Counted from the first letter of the stretch, positions 1 through 10,743 are shown. The stretch: DNA of 28,647 nt from Aplysia californica (GCF_000002075.1 NW_004797518.1:406823-435469), one strand, 5' to 3'. Program-made: numbers and translations. Notes: a model not told the origin generated them from the letters alone.

Positions 1-862
1 TATTTCAGAATTGATGCAGTTATCCAAAGTTTCCTCGGTTACCATAGTTACCATGCACTTTAGATCATAATAGTGGTGGATTATGCTTTGATGTCTGACA
101 AACATCAATATCAGTATTGTTAGATATTTGGTGAATAAATATAGATTTTTAGAGATTTCAGCAGCAGCTCGCGGGTCTGGTTGGGTAGTGGCACATAAGT
201 CAGGTGCCAGTTTTGTGTGTTTGATAATACTTTATGGGATTTGGAACGAATCAGTGTTTTACACTGGCATTGTCGTCGTTAAACGCGCCGTGAGGGTAAT
301 GGAAATCGTTTTAATACGGACAGCGTGATGCCAGGGCTTAACCAAATTGCAAACAAGAGAAAATTTAATGGTATAGGCGGGGCTGGCTGGTATTTGCAAA
401 CACCAATCGATCCTCGAAAAGTACTCAATGAGCTGAAATGGGACATGAGAGCTGTCGGCGGACTGTTAAAGTTTGTAACGCTCTCCAATTACGAAATGGA
501 AAATTGATTATAGAATGCCAGAGCAAAATTTGTGTTAATGTATAAAACATCGCTAGTGTAGAGGTTGGGACATTCACACTGGGATCGGAAAACAGTGGTT
601 TTCGTGATATTAGACTTTCTCTGATCAGAGTAAGGAAAATAGTGAATTGAGATTACACTACGGATTCAACTTAACCTGTTTTCATCGGCCAAAGCAAGTG
701 TAAGGTGTAAAACAATGTTCTCCTATTTGTAGTCTCGTAACATTTCATCAAAGCATCAATGTGCGAGAGTAACTGTGAACGTGAAAGTGCAATTTGCAGT
801 TATTAACAAAATCCCAGAATACAACGAGTGATCTTTATTTACAACAACAGCGAAGGAGAGAG
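1..862 (+). repeat. Upstream promoter block, copy 1 (direct duplicate of 1947-2808)
   Basis: This block matches 1947-2808 at a constant offset of 1946 bases with no indel that I can see. I counted about six substitutions (near 395, 403, 420, 465, 475 and 819), so roughly 99% identity. It is cut by the left window edge and loses similarity at 862, where the other copy runs into a GA tract. It carries the same TATA box (541-547) and GTAAGG donor (630) as the copy next to gene A. Short ORFs inside it (for example 128-328) resemble no protein I know. It could be a recent tandem duplication or an uncollapsed haplotype. Confidence 0.9.
541..547 (+). promoter_or_regulatory. TATA box of the distal duplicate promoter
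   Basis: TATAAAA, identical in sequence and surroundings to the box at 2487-2493. If functional it would start transcripts about 2.6 kb before the gene A start codon, with a donor at 630. Nothing in the sequence shows that it is used. Confidence 0.35.
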
Positions 863-1794
863 TCTCTCTGTCTCAAGGAGATTAAAAGTTCTAAGCTCCT
901 TGCTCTGTCTCTTTCTCTACGGGTATCTCTGTCTCTACTCCTATACGCTTTGCATCGACCACGATCGCTCAACATTTAGCGGGTATCAGAGATCAGAAAT
1001 AGCGATGCAAATAGAGCGTTGTAGTGTGGAAGGCCATATCGCCGCTGCCGCAAGCAATCCACTCAAGTGGAAATTTTGACAATTTTGGGTTTTTACACCC
1101 ACTCAAAGCCATATCAAAGATGCACCTTTCAACATGACCAAAGTACAATTTAATGCTATAACAAAGACTTAGAAGCTTCCTTTCTTTCTATGCTTCTTGA
1201 TATGAAAACTAGTTTATTGTCTCTGTCGTAAAAAGTACCCAAATGGAATTAAGTGGTTTACCTGCGGCACCGACGATATGCTGCTGGTGATCTTCAATTT
1301 TAAAAAAGAAGCCATCAGCATGCTGTTGCCAGGACATTTAACGTCAACAGAAACGTTAAGTGCTTTATAGCAATAGCAGAAATGCACGAAGCATGCTGAC
1401 GGCTCGATTTCTCTGATGGCTATCTTTCAGAGGTCAAAAATTTAATAGTCAAATGTTATTGTGCTTTTTGAGGACAAAGACCGGAACTGCACTAGAAATT
1501 AAAAAAAATAGAAAACATCTACCACGTGGTCGGATTAAAAAGTCAATTTTCTATTTTTATTGTTGGTATTGTAAATACTACTTGAAGTACCAAAATTGTT
1601 ATTTTTATCACTTGACTTACCTTTAAGACTACTTAGTATTATTCACGTGAAAAGAAAGGCATAAAGATTCAAAAGACTTTATTTTACACACAAAACAATA
1701 TTTTGACCACTGGTATATTAAAAATCTCAGCCCATTCCATCATTACATAACATGTGGTGTAGGTTTTGTTGGCAAAATATGAAACCCAATAGAT
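863..1794. other. Spacer between promoter copies, with one conserved island
   Basis: No gene is visible. About 930-1000 resembles the reverse complement of 25323-25390, upstream of gene B: both share CATTTAGCGGGTATCA and a preceding CTAC-CCT-TACGC-like stretch. This marks the outermost point to which I can trace the inverted duplication. From about 1010 to 1794 I find no counterpart near gene B, so that piece is either an insertion in the gene A arm or a loss in the other. Confidence 0.5.
1504..1558. repeat. Inverted repeat enclosing an ACCACGTGGT palindrome
   Basis: AAAAATAGAAAA (1504-1515) is perfectly complementary to TTTTCTATTTTT (1547-1558). The 31-base loop contains the 10-bp palindrome ACCACGTGGT (1521-1530), with a CACGTG E-box core. 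The arms are AT-rich, so chance is possible. Confidence 0.4.
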
Positions 1795-1941
<147 letters not shown>

Positions 1942-2486
1942 GATAATATTTCAGAATTGATGCAGTTATCCAAAGTTTCCTCGGTTACCATAGTTACCAT
2001 GCACTTTAGATCATAATAGTGGTGGATTATGCTTTGATGTCTGACAAACATCAATATCAGTATTGTTAGATATTTGGTGAATAAATATAGATTTTTAGAG
2101 ATTTCAGCAGCAGCTCGCGGGTCTGGTTGGGTAGTGGCACATAAGTCAGGTGCCAGTTTTGTGTGTTTGATAATACTTTATGGGATTTGGAACGAATCAG
2201 TGTTTTACACTGGCATTGTCGTCGTTAAACGCGCCGTGAGGGTAATGGAAATCGTTTTAATACGGACAGCGTGATGCCAGGGCTTAACCAAATTGCAAAC
2301 AAGAGAAAATTTAATGGTATAGGCGGGGCTGGCTGGTATTTACAAACACTAATCGATCCTCGAAAAATACTCAATGAGCTGAAATGGGACATGAGAGCTG
2401 TCGGCGGACAGTTAAAGTTTGCAACGCTCTCCAATTACGAAATGGAAAATTGATTATAGAATGCCAGAGCAAAATTTGTGTTAATG

Positions 2487-2493
2487 TATAAAA
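2487..2493 (+). promoter_or_regulatory. TATA box of gene A (probable core promoter)
   Basis: The context TGTATAAAACATCGCT matches TGTATAAAATGTCGCT at the corresponding place before gene B (minus strand, box 24945-24951). Flanking sequence is alignable for over 100 bases in both arms. The expected start of transcription lies about 25-30 bases downstream, near 2518. The TATA assignment rests on conservation and spacing; no transcript evidence is available here. Confidence 0.5.
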
Positions 2494-2517
2494 CATCGCT
2501 AGTGTAGAGGTTGGGAC

Positions 2518-2575
2518 ATTCACACTGGGATCGGAAAACAGTGGTTTTCGTGATATTAGACTTTCTCTGATCAGA
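2518..2575 (+). other. Putative untranslated leader exon of gene A
   Basis: Inferred from the TATA box and a conserved splice donor: CAGA|GTAAGGAAAA here, CCCAG|GTAAGGAAATC before gene B. The distance from box to donor is 83 bases in A and 88 in B. If right, the GA/CAGA microsatellite (2801-2990) sits inside a 5'UTR intron and is removed. The exact 5' end is unknown. Confidence 0.35.
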
Positions 2576-2800
2576 GTAAGGAAAATAGTGAATTGAGATT
2601 ACACTACGGATTCAACTTAACCTGTTTTCATCGGCCAAAGCAAGTGTAAGGTGTAAAACAATGTTCTCCTATTTGTAGTCTCGTAACATTTCATCAAAGC
2701 ATCAATGTGCGAGAGTAACTGTGAACGTGAAAGTGCAATTTGCAGTTATTAACAAAATCCCAGAATATAACGAGTGATCTTTATTTACAACAACAGCGAA

Positions 2801-2990
<190 letters not shown>

Positions 2991-3000
2991 ATGCGGAGGG

Positions 3001-3135
3001 GGTATACAAATCCTAAATTCTCCATTACATACTGTTTTTAAAGGAATTCTTTCTTCGAGGACTTCGCTCTGCAGTTTTATAGAAGGAAGAGTTGGAAGGT
3101 GTAGGCAAATTCTTCTTTGCACCTTGATAAATACA
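3001..3135 (+). other. 5'UTR region of gene A with candidate acceptor
   Basis: This stretch aligns with the region before gene B: CTGTTTTTAAAGG-ATTCTTT is shared, followed by TCTGCAG (ending at 3074) against GCTGTAG, a conserved candidate splice acceptor. The UTR exon would then start near 3075 and run into the coding exon. Similarity continues past the first ATG, which gene B lacks. Confidence 0.4.
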
Positions 3136-4344
3136 ATGTCTCTAAACAACAGCTCTGATTCTTCTTTGAGGACAAACGCGTCCACTAAATCAGTGGACCA
3201 TTGTATTTACCATACCAAGGACTCGAACTATAAACGTGAGGAAAGGATGAGTTGTGATTGCAGGACATCGAATGTTCTTCTCCCATTGAAATATCCGATT
3301 GTCTACATGCAAATGAGTGGCGTATATGTACCGGCCACTTGTTTGAATGAAGACTCAGGGAAAGACGCAAACCCGAGCGGGTTTCAAGGTTCGTTTTTTT
3401 ACAGCAAAGTTTCTGATTCCAGTAATATTGAAGGAAATGTAGACTTAGGTGGCAATGAGAAGAATTCGGAATCCCAGGACAAATACAAACATCCATTCAG
3501 TAAAAATGTCCTGTGTTTCAAAGTGGCATGTTTCTGCTTGATCTTTGTAGGTTCATTTGCTAACGTAGTTAGATACGTTTTTATCCTTTCAAGAACCACA
3601 AATGACGAAAACTATTTTGTTTTTTCATTGACTGTGTTCATTTCATTGGTGGCGCACTTGCACACAGTCATATTTTGCAGCTACACCAACAAAAAGCACT
3701 TTACGCAATATCTTCGGATCCTAGTTCGGTACCACAACGTTTTTCGTTTCCAAACAAACTTCCAAAAGTTGGCTAAGAACTATCGCTTCTTATTCATTTC
3801 GACTTTCATCTTTCAAGGTTTAAACGCTACAGTATGGGCCGTTGTGTCATATTTAGCTAATGATGCAGAAGCAATCAGAGCTCAGATGTGGCCTATGAAA
3901 TTTACGAAAGGTACTGAGGGATATCTTGTCTCCGCCTTTGTGGCAGTTGGGGTTTTTTTCATGGGAATTGTTCTGTATGGACCAAATTTCTTCCGCGGAA
4001 TAATTGTTACTCTTCTCCATGGAGAGTTCTGTCATTTTGAGAAAGAGCTCCGCTCCATCATTCTTTCCACAGCCGAAAACCCCAGTTTAGGTGGTGATCG
4101 TTTCGACAAATTCTTGCGTCAGTTCCAAGCAGCGTATAATTTAATGATGGAGAGCGATGCTATGGTCATGCACATATTAGCAAGTGCTGTTGGTACTTCT
4201 ATCCCTGTGGTCTGCCTCGTCCTGTTCGGACTCATCAGCGGCTCACTGAAGCTGGACCAGCTAAACATGCTGTTGGCCATCATCATCACGAGCTCCATCA
4301 TTTTAGTCGTCACAGTTTGGACTCTGGCTGCTTTAAATTCTCAG
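3136..4344 (+). CDS. Gene A coding exon 1 (N-terminus and helices 1-6)
   Basis: 403 codons. A conserved cytosolic N-terminus (LPLKYPI, YMQMSG, about residues 49-62) is followed by a variable polar stretch (70-120), then six helices. A well-conserved block between helices 4 and 5 reads GPNFFRGIIVTLL and EFCHFEKELRSI. The donor is CAG|GTCATA, weak at +3 but matched by CAG|GTCATT in gene B. Without splicing the frame stays open for 16 more codons and stops at 4393-4395. Confidence 0.88.
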
Positions 4345-4825
4345 GTCATAAAGGTGTTATTTCTATGTTTCCATTTTATTACACATTGTATTTAATATCG
4401 CACATTATGCTTTTTTGCGTGATATAGTCCTGTATGCAAAGAGTTCCATTTAGTTTTTAACCTGTACACTGAAGGACACTGGATGGGGTTGGAAGTGGTG
4501 GTGAAATCCGAGTTTCGGAGACTTGGGGAAGGGCGGTTGGGGATATGCTTTGTTTGTAAGCCACTTCATGAATTTTTACGATCTTTGAAAAAGGCAACAG
4601 TATAACACATTTTATTCGAAATTAATATACATACATCCTTTGAGTGGCGGGAATTTTATAACAATCTCTTGTTTCCTTTCAGGTCGTTTAGCGAAAATTG
4701 CTAATATAATATGGAACTGCTCTTTTCTTAAAAGCGTGGCCCCTCGATTTCGTAATACGTTTGGACTATCGCATATTGTCAAGTTGGTGGTGGTGGAGTT
4801 GCTGTTGTTGGTGATGTTGGTAGCG

Positions 4826-4860
<35 letters not shown>

Positions 4861-7800
4861 ATTTTTGTTTCGCTATGGTTGCTTTTTGAGTCAAATTCCA
4901 TTTAGCATTCTTTGAATGCTCATCCTTGAATAAAAATACGCTTTTACAATAATCTTTTTTTGGCTTTCGGGGGTATCTTTCAAGACTTTAATCAACGTTC
5001 TATCGTACTGTTTCTTTACATATTTGTAGAATAAAATGTTAATGATATTTTGATTAAAAACTTAATGATTGTTTACCAAAGGTCTTTGCATTTTTCCTCC
5101 ACAGCTCAACAATTTTCTTGATTTCCTGAAACAAGTCTCGTGAAGAATGTCAGTATATGCTTTGAAGGAACGGTGAAAACTGAAGTCAAATACATTTAGC
5201 GAAATGTATGGTAGCCTTATAATTAAATTGAAAATTACTCATAGTAGTCGCTTTCCAAAAGGAAAAGATTTGTTCTACAATGATGGGTTATTAATAATAG
5301 TCAACCACAAACAGAAACAGACCCACGTCTGTGGTGTAGCGGTCAGGTGCTTTGCTGTCTCTCTCACTCAGAAGTGCCGATTTCGACTCCCGGGAAGGGA
5401 CAAATTTTAATAGAGAATCTTGGCTTTTCTGTTCGAAAGGTGTATCCCTCTCCGCTTGGATTGGCCCTGACAGGCAGGGTCGGACCTCCTAAACGTTATC
5501 AGTTATGTCGATGCCTGCGTAAAAACATAGAAAACACCTACATTAAAGAACTGAAACAGTAGCATAATTTATCACAGTACAATTTTTGAAAAAGTTCCAC
5601 ACCATATTCACTAACAGCATTAGATTTAGTTGTTTTTGTACCGAGTGACGTTCGTGTTGCGTAGATTTTTCTGAAAAACGTTGATTAAGGCATAAAAAAT
5701 GCTAACGTTTAATTTACAGAGAGCATCAAGCTATATAAGTCATCAAACTTTGGGGGCCACTTTCTTGCTAATTCTACCTCTGAAACCAGGCCATCCCCAC
5801 CTCCTTCCATCACAATTATCTCAGCTTCTATTCAAGATAGATGGGTATTTTCTTTATCGAATGCAGGACAAATGAAAAAGCTTTAAGACCCTTGCAACAA
5901 CTCCATACGTCCAAAAATTGACGAGCGCCTGATTCCATCGCGATGTGACACAAATGGACTCGGTCTACGGGATCCAATAGGATCGGGTTAGGTCAATTAC
6001 TAGCGCGTGCCATAGCTCACGTTTTCAAATGACGTACCGCTTTGCTTTAAAAAATTTATACCGATATTTACAGTTACCCCTCGCAAATATCAGACCATTA
6101 ATGTCTTGTGACTTTGTGGCGGATGTGGGCCACAATTTTCATCAAATGCACTACAGAACATTTATCATAATTTACACCTTCATGAAGGGAAATCTGACTT
6201 CCATAAAGTGGGTAAAGATGTCAGTCATAAGATGTAGAGAACATTTTGGCACGGACAATGATTGTTAAAATATGTGCTTGTTTCTTCCCACATGTATGCC
6301 AAGTACATGATAAAAAGGACAGTAAAGACTTGATAAGAGGTTGATTTGTGAACTATTACAGACCTTTTATTGTGCATTTACAAACAACGTATGTACCCTC
6401 ACGGGCGCGAAGGTCAAGCTAATGTTGAAGAAGAAGAAGAAGAAGAAGAAGAAGAAGAAGAAGAAGAAGAAGAAGAAGAACAAGGGATTACACGTGATTT
6501 TTTTTTCCTTCCAGGTACACGCTGTTTGCGATGTCTTATACAAATCAGACTGGAGCAACTTTTCACCAAACATGCTACAAAAGGTAAGCACCAGTTCTCT
6601 TTATTTTCCCTACCTTGTTTAAAAACTAACATTTCTGGGCTTTAATTAGTAGTTGCAGCACCCACATCAAACAATTGAGAAAATTGTCATTTCCTTCCAG
6701 ACCACGTGGGGGAATTTTTCTATTATTTTCTTTTTTAAATGAATCGTTTGTCTGTGTATGTCAAACGTACCCAAAACATTTGATCACTGTCACCCAAAAA
6801 AGATGGGAGTTTTAATTCAACATCAGAGAAATTGAGCAATCGCGTGCTCAGTGTGATTATACCGTTGCCAAGATGTTCAAAGTCAACAACAAACGTTGGA
6901 TATTCTGGCAACAGCACGTAGTTGGGAACTATACAAATTTTCTGTTTTAAAGTTGGTGCTGTAAACACCAGTGATGAAGCACCAAAATCGTGTTTGCATC
7001 ACTGCGAATACTTTTTAGAGCAATTAATATTTTCCACATGAAATGAAATGAGCAAGGGCTCAAAGGACTATATTTGTTTACACAATCAAAAAGTGGTGGA
7101 GGAGAGTGTGGAAAACTGGGACGCAGGTAAACTGGACAAGGCACGAAACGTGTATTTTGTGGACCAAAATTAACCGTACCGTAATGAATAAACTACTTAT
7201 CACTCTACTTTGTGCCTGCTGTTACATCTCTTTGATGTTTGATAGACCGCCTAGTTAGACCATCTGTTAGTTTCTGCAACTAGTGTTAGTTGCTGCAACT
7301 AGACACACGCAAAATAAATAGATTTAACCAACACAGAGATTGTAAAAACTAACAAAACAACTTACTAATGACATTTGTATGACAGACAAGTAAGGCTGTT
7401 TTCAGGTTCTAAAATTACAATTAGCACGTGCTCGAGTCTAGATCTAATGAGTTCAGAGTTAAACAAAATCATATGTTCGTTGTTGCAACCATACATAATC
7501 TTTAAAAAATGAAATAGGACTATAACTCACTAAAGAAATTTGGATTACAAAAAGTAAGGTTGTCTCCAGTATCTTAAATCAAAACTAGGCTTGGCTACAG
7601 TTTACCTAGTTAGAACACGGTTTCTTGTAAACTATCGGGCCCAGGTTGTGAAACCAAATCATATTATGTTGGTTGTTACATCTGAACGTACATAAAAAAC
7701 GAATAAAAAAAGGAAGAGTTTAGCTAACTCTAAGAATGTGACGATCAATATAACAACCTACTAAAGATATTTGGATAACAAAAAAAATAAGGCTGCTTCC

Positions 7801-9174
7801 ACGGTCTTAGATCACTGCAAGGCTTTGCTAGAGTTTAGTCAGTTCAAAGTATCTTGTAAAATATCGGACCCAGTTTTTAAAACAAAGGGGTATGTAAAAC
7901 TGTAAAGCAAAACTATAAAACACATTACAACTAAGCATACACAAAAATAAATAGATTATAACCAATACTTAAAGAGTAATAATCGATATAACAAGTTAGT
8001 AAAGAGGCTTATTGGATAACGAAGAAATAACGCTGTTTCTAGATCCCCTGATCCCTACTTGGCAAGGATAGAGTTTAAGCATTTCAAATTTGTTTGCAAA
8101 AATGAACTGCTGGGTTGTAAACACTGTACTTTGGAGGTTGTGCCAACCGGATTTAGACAAATATGAAAAAAATTATAAACAAAACCAAGAGTGTAACGAC
8201 CGGAATTTCAAGGTACTAAAAAAAATTAACATGACAAAGAAATAAGATTGTTCCCAGCTTTTAAGAAGAAAGCTAGGCTTAGAAAGTTTAGTCAGTACAA
8301 AGGTTTTTCCCCCACTTCTCTCCTTAATATTAACCTAATACCCACGTTTAAACAATTAATAAATATATATACCTGTATAAGTAGTCAAAGATTGACTTCT
8401 GCTTCTTTTCTTGGGCACATTCTTTTTAAACCCCAAATTCATGCCACCCTCTTTCCCCTTCACAACTAAGTACCCTTGTTTTTCTTTACTCACTATCTAG
8501 GCCACACTGTTTAGCAACATGTTCAAATCACGACCCATGGGGTTCAGTGTCTATGGCATGTTCGTGGTCGACTGGTCAGCATTCCTAATGGTGAGTTTAT
8601 ATTTGGTCTTGTTTTGTAAGTTTCTGCCGGGTTTTTTTTAACATACGTTGAAAGTTGTTTTTTAATCTGAACCTTCAACTAAATGCCATTCTTATACAAC
8701 AAGGAAAGCTAACTCGTCTACAAACGTTTTGGACTACCCATGTTTGGAATGGACTATTTTTCTTTGTAAAATTGTTTCAGGGGGTGGGGGCTTTCAAATT
8801 GGGGATATCCGCATTTCAGTGTTGGATTTTACCTATATGTGCCTCGATGACCGTACCGGACATTAATTTGTTCTAATGGTCCCGATCTGAATGATAAGAG
8901 CGGATCGGGTCTGGTCCGGAAGTAACTCTGGTCAGAGCACTTTTATCAAATACATCTCATTTTTTAAATCAAATGTGCCACTGAAGTCCATTGTGACTAT
9001 CGCATTCCGCACTGAAACAAAATATGAAACGCACATGGCCTTGTTTTTATAACTATTATGATTACTGTTACTGTTATTGTCATTATTATTATTATTATTA
9101 ATATTATCATTATTATTATTATTACTATTATTATTATTTTTATTATTATTACTATTATTATTTTTTTATTATGC

Positions 9175-9244
<70 letters not shown>

Positions 9245-9570
9245 ATCATCATCATTATTATTATTATTGTTATTATTACTTTTATTTTTTTACCATTCTT
9301 ATCATTACTATCGTTATTATTATCATTATTATTATGATTACTATTGCCATCATCATCATTAATAATATTTTTTTCCACTATTTTTGTTTAATATTACTTC
9401 CTATTCACTTTTATTTCTCTTATCATTACACGTATTACTACTATTACTTTTTTATATTTCCTCACCAGATTGGAGGCACCATAGCCACGTACAGTGTGGT
9501 CGTCATACAGTTCCAGGTGGGAAGTCCTCAAGCCAGCTGTCCGACTGTCAACTGTTCGGCTTTCTTCTAA
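3136..9570 (+). CDS. Gene A: gustatory-receptor-like 7TM protein, 4 exons
   Basis: The joined exons 3136-4344, 6515-6583, 8501-8590 and 9469-9570 give 489 residues with all introns in phase 0. Helices by eye are near 125-151, 160-183, 217-240, 263-286, 345-369, 376-400 and 440-471. Helix 7 carries TYSVVVIQF (463-471), the hallmark of the insect gustatory/odorant receptor superfamily, whose insect members are ligand-gated cation channels with a cytoplasmic N-terminus. A chemosensory membrane channel is the family-based inference; ligand and cell type cannot be read. The start is uncertain: M1 gives the longest form, but M38 (3247) matches the only start available in gene B, and the region before it is not conserved as protein. 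Gene B is an inverted paralog, roughly 60-65% identical by eye over exon 1. The gene looks whole. Confidence 0.88.
4786..4861. repeat. (TTG)n microsatellite
   Basis: Degenerate at its left end, then uninterrupted TTG units. It lies inside gene A intron 1. Confidence 0.9.
5320..5565 (+). mobile_element. tRNA-derived SINE, copy 1
   Basis: A tRNA-like head is visible: A box GTGGTGTAGCGG (about 5331-5342) and a B-box-like TTTCGACTCCC (5380-5390). A body follows with GTATCCCTCTC, CTTGGATTGGCCCTGACAGG and CAGGGTCGGACC. The same order of motifs occurs at 12280-12502 (minus) and 27812-28010 (plus), with a head alone at 11852-11937 (minus). Borders are approximate because I see no clear target-site duplication. 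Confidence 0.75.
5600..5950 (-). mobile_element. Truncated copy of the 16.4-kb MITE
   Basis: The right end, TTGACGAGCGCCTGATTCCA (from 5919), matches the terminal inverted repeat of the element at 16406-16849. The interior aligns along its length: AAAACGTTGATTAA, TACCTCTGAAA-CAGG, TCAAGATA-ATGG and AAGCTTTAAG all recur in order in reverse complement of 16450-16710. The opposite terminal repeat is missing or unrecognisable. Confidence 0.7.
6424..6482. repeat. (GAA)n microsatellite
   Basis: About 19 GAA units close to the acceptor of gene A exon 2; on this strand the repeat is purine-rich and could act as a splicing enhancer-like sequence, though it varies freely in length. Confidence 0.95.
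6515..6583 (+). CDS. Gene A coding exon 2 (23 codons)
   Basis: VHAVCDVLYKSDW then SNFSPNMLQK, between TTTCCTTCCAG and GTAAGC. The protein is identical in gene B except two residues (PN against TR). It forms the cytosolic stretch between helix 6 and helix 7, which in insect receptors helps hold the channel subunits together. Confidence 0.9.
6584..8500 (+). other. Gene A intron 2
   Basis: 1917 bases. 6584-7330 shows no gene and no repeat I recognise. From about 7330 to 8310 a decayed tandem satellite related to the one in gene B intron 2 fills the intron. The remaining 190 bases are unique. Confidence 0.75.
7330..8310 (+). repeat. Decayed ~210-bp satellite, about 5 monomers
   Basis: Recurring anchors on the plus strand are near 7345, 7525, 7738, 7975 and 8193, spaced 180-237 bases. 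Each unit has the order: TGTAACGACCG-like, TTAGTAAAG-like, ACAAAGAAATAA-like, CAGCTTTTAAGAAG-like, TAGGCTT, GTTTA. This is the plan of the 17985-19740 array, read on the same chromosome strand, with more divergence between units. Confidence 0.7.
8501..8590 (+). CDS. Gene A coding exon 3 (30 codons, start of helix 7)
   Basis: ATLFSNMFKSRPM then GFSVYGMFVVDW, between CACTATCTAG and GTGAGT. It agrees with exon 3 of gene B in 25 of 30 residues, including a run of about 35 identical bases. It corresponds to the A-x-G-x-F-x-hD-h segment that opens helix 7 of GR proteins. Confidence 0.9.
8591..9468 (+). other. Gene A intron 3
   Basis: 878 bases. The first ~460 are unique and show no gene; the rest is triplet repeat up to the polypyrimidine tract. 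Confidence 0.75.
9057..9375. repeat. (TTA)n/(TTG)n/(ATC)n triplet repeat cluster
   Basis: TTA/ATT-type repeats surround an uninterrupted TTG core (about 9174-9244, some 23 units). The tract ends roughly 95 bases before the acceptor of exon 4. The long ORFs seen in it are artefacts of its composition. Confidence 0.95.
9469..9570 (+). CDS. Gene A coding exon 4 (TYhhhhhQF signature and C-terminus)
   Basis: 33 codons plus stop TAA (9568-9570), preceded by TTTCCTCACCAG. Contains IGGTIATYSVVVIQFQ, then a short tail with two cysteines (CPTVNC). The corresponding exon of gene B differs by about seven bases, and its tail after QF is identical in protein. A conserved GR gene layout of last-exon helix 7 after a phase-0 intron supports the call. 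Confidence 0.92.
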   Translation: MGGTIATYSVVVIQFQVGSPQASCPTVNCSAFF

Positions 9571-9622
9571 GGCACGCAAGAACTATGGTATAGAGTATTG
9601 CAACAGCGTACCAATGTTTCAT

Positions 9623-9655
9623 CTCCATCATCATCATCATCATCATCATCCTCAC

Positions 9656-9708
<53 letters not shown>
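9623..9708. repeat. (CAT)n expansion inside the LINE fragment
   Basis: About 28 CAT units, with two CAC variants, lie between IEYCNS and LSKLQ in one unbroken frame. In related elements this place holds a short G-L-P-containing linker, so the repeat expanded within the LINE. Confidence 0.9.
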
Positions 9709-10036
9709 ACTATCAAAGTTACAAGTACTCCAAACTCAAGCAGCAAAATTGATAGTGAAAAACAAGAAATCCGCGCATGTAACACCAATTCTGAAAGAAC
9801 TACACTGGCTGCCAATAAAAGAAAGGATCAAATACAAAACTGCCATTCTCTGTTTTAAATGTATAATTGATAGTGCACCTTTTTATCTTAAAACATTCCT
9901 GGAATTATATCATCCACCTAGAGCCCTTAGATCAGCCTCTGGTAATCTAATTCTTAAAACTCCAAAACAAAATTACAAAACATACGGCGAGCGTTCCTTT
10001 TTGTTCTTTGGTCCCCAGGTATGGAACGAATTCCCA

Positions 10037-10046
10037 AATAAATAAA
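10037..10046 (+). terminator. Candidate polyadenylation signals for gene A
   Basis: Two overlapping AATAAA hexamers (10037-10042 and 10041-10046) are the first after the stop codon and lie inside the LINE fragment. A 3'UTR of about 0.5 kb would result. Based on motif only. Confidence 0.3.
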
Positions 10047-10185
10047 TAAGATCTGCCCCAAAAATTTCCATTTTCAAAAATCAGCTGAAGCATTTTTTAT
10101 TCACAAAAGCACACCTGTCATAATGATGTACTGTGATATATATGCATGTGTATGCCAACTGTGAGACTGAAGAAATAGCGTGTGA

Positions 10186-10346
10186 GAATGAGAGAGAGAA
10201 AAAGAGAGAGAGATAGAGAGAGAGAAAAGAGAGGGAGAGAGATAGAGAGAGAGAGGGAGAGAGAAAGAGAGAGAGCGAGAGAGAGAGATGTATGTAGTAT
10301 AGGGTTTTACGGCGCTCGCAACTGCTAAGGTCATATGAGAGAGAGA

Positions 10347-10411
<65 letters not shown>

Positions 10412-10430
10412 GGGGGGGAGAGAGAGAACG
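10186..10430. repeat. (GA)n tracts flanking a dispersed-repeat core
   Basis: GA-rich from 10186 to 10290 and from 10335 to 10430. Between them, about 10300-10338 carries TTTTACGGCGCTCGCAACTG-C-TAAGGTCATATGAG, found again at 13520 and, mutated, at 25993. Confidence 0.85.
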
Positions 10431-10739
10431 GAAATGTTTTTCTATCTGTATAGAATTAATATTTACATGAATGTTTCTAGCTACTCACGTTTCAACTTTA
10501 TTGTGACCGTTCTTGAATTTTTATTGCTTTGTATATATTTAGTGAACACATTTTCAACCTCACTGCGAGACTGTTTTTCTCATATAAAATTTTACACCTA
10601 TGCATTGATATTATATGTATAATACTTTGTTTTACGTACACACATGTCGATTAATTTTTAAGATGTGATGTCTTTTTCGTTGTAATACGCATTGAGCATC
10701 TTTTAGAAAATGAAAATGCTCAGTATAAATGCTATTTAT
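10431..10739. other. Intergenic, nothing recognised
   Basis: AT-rich sequence without a coding region or repeat that I can identify. Confidence 0.6.
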
Positions 10740-10743
10740 TATT

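Larger units (their letters stand above)
4345..6514 (+). other. Gene A intron 1
   Basis: 2170 bases. It contains a (TTG)n tract (about 4786-4861), a SINE (about 5320-5565), a truncated MITE (about 5600-5950) and a (GAA)n tract ending 30 bases before the acceptor. The remainder is AT-rich with no convincing coding potential; the ORF at 4640-4915 is a product of the TTG tract. Confidence 0.75.
9583..10123 (+). mobile_element. CR1/L2-group LINE fragment (C-terminal end of the RT ORF)
   Basis: The frame reads GIEYCNSV (LINE consensus IDYCNS), then a CAT-encoded histidine run, then LSKLQVLQTQAAKLIV, TPILKELHWLP, ALRSASGNLILKTP, YGERSFLFFGPQVWNEFP, one in-frame stop at 10043, and SIFKNQLKHFLFTKAHLS to a stop at 10121. 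This order is typical of the extreme C-terminus of CR1/L2-type non-LTR elements. It is 5'-truncated and begins only about 12 bases after the stop codon of gene A, so it probably forms the 3'UTR of that gene. Confidence 0.8.

Noticed and set aside
128-507. Small ORFs repeated in both promoter-block copies
   Set aside because: Repetition follows from the DNA duplication; the matching region of gene B does not keep the frames, so no sign of coding.
4640-4915. 91-codon ORF with a leucine run as an extra receptor exon
   Set aside because: The hydrophobic part is translated TTG repeat, and gene B has no counterpart.
5400-5562. ORF at 5347-5562
   Set aside because: Lies wholly in a SINE copy.
9058-9570. 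170-codon open frame ending at the gene A stop
   Set aside because: Only the last 33 codons (exon 4) are real; the rest is translated triplet repeat before a clear splice acceptor.
9494-10045. 183-codon frame with a long histidine run as a host His-rich protein
   Set aside because: Both flanks of the histidine run match the C-terminal end of a LINE RT ORF, and its first part is a frame shadow of exon 4.
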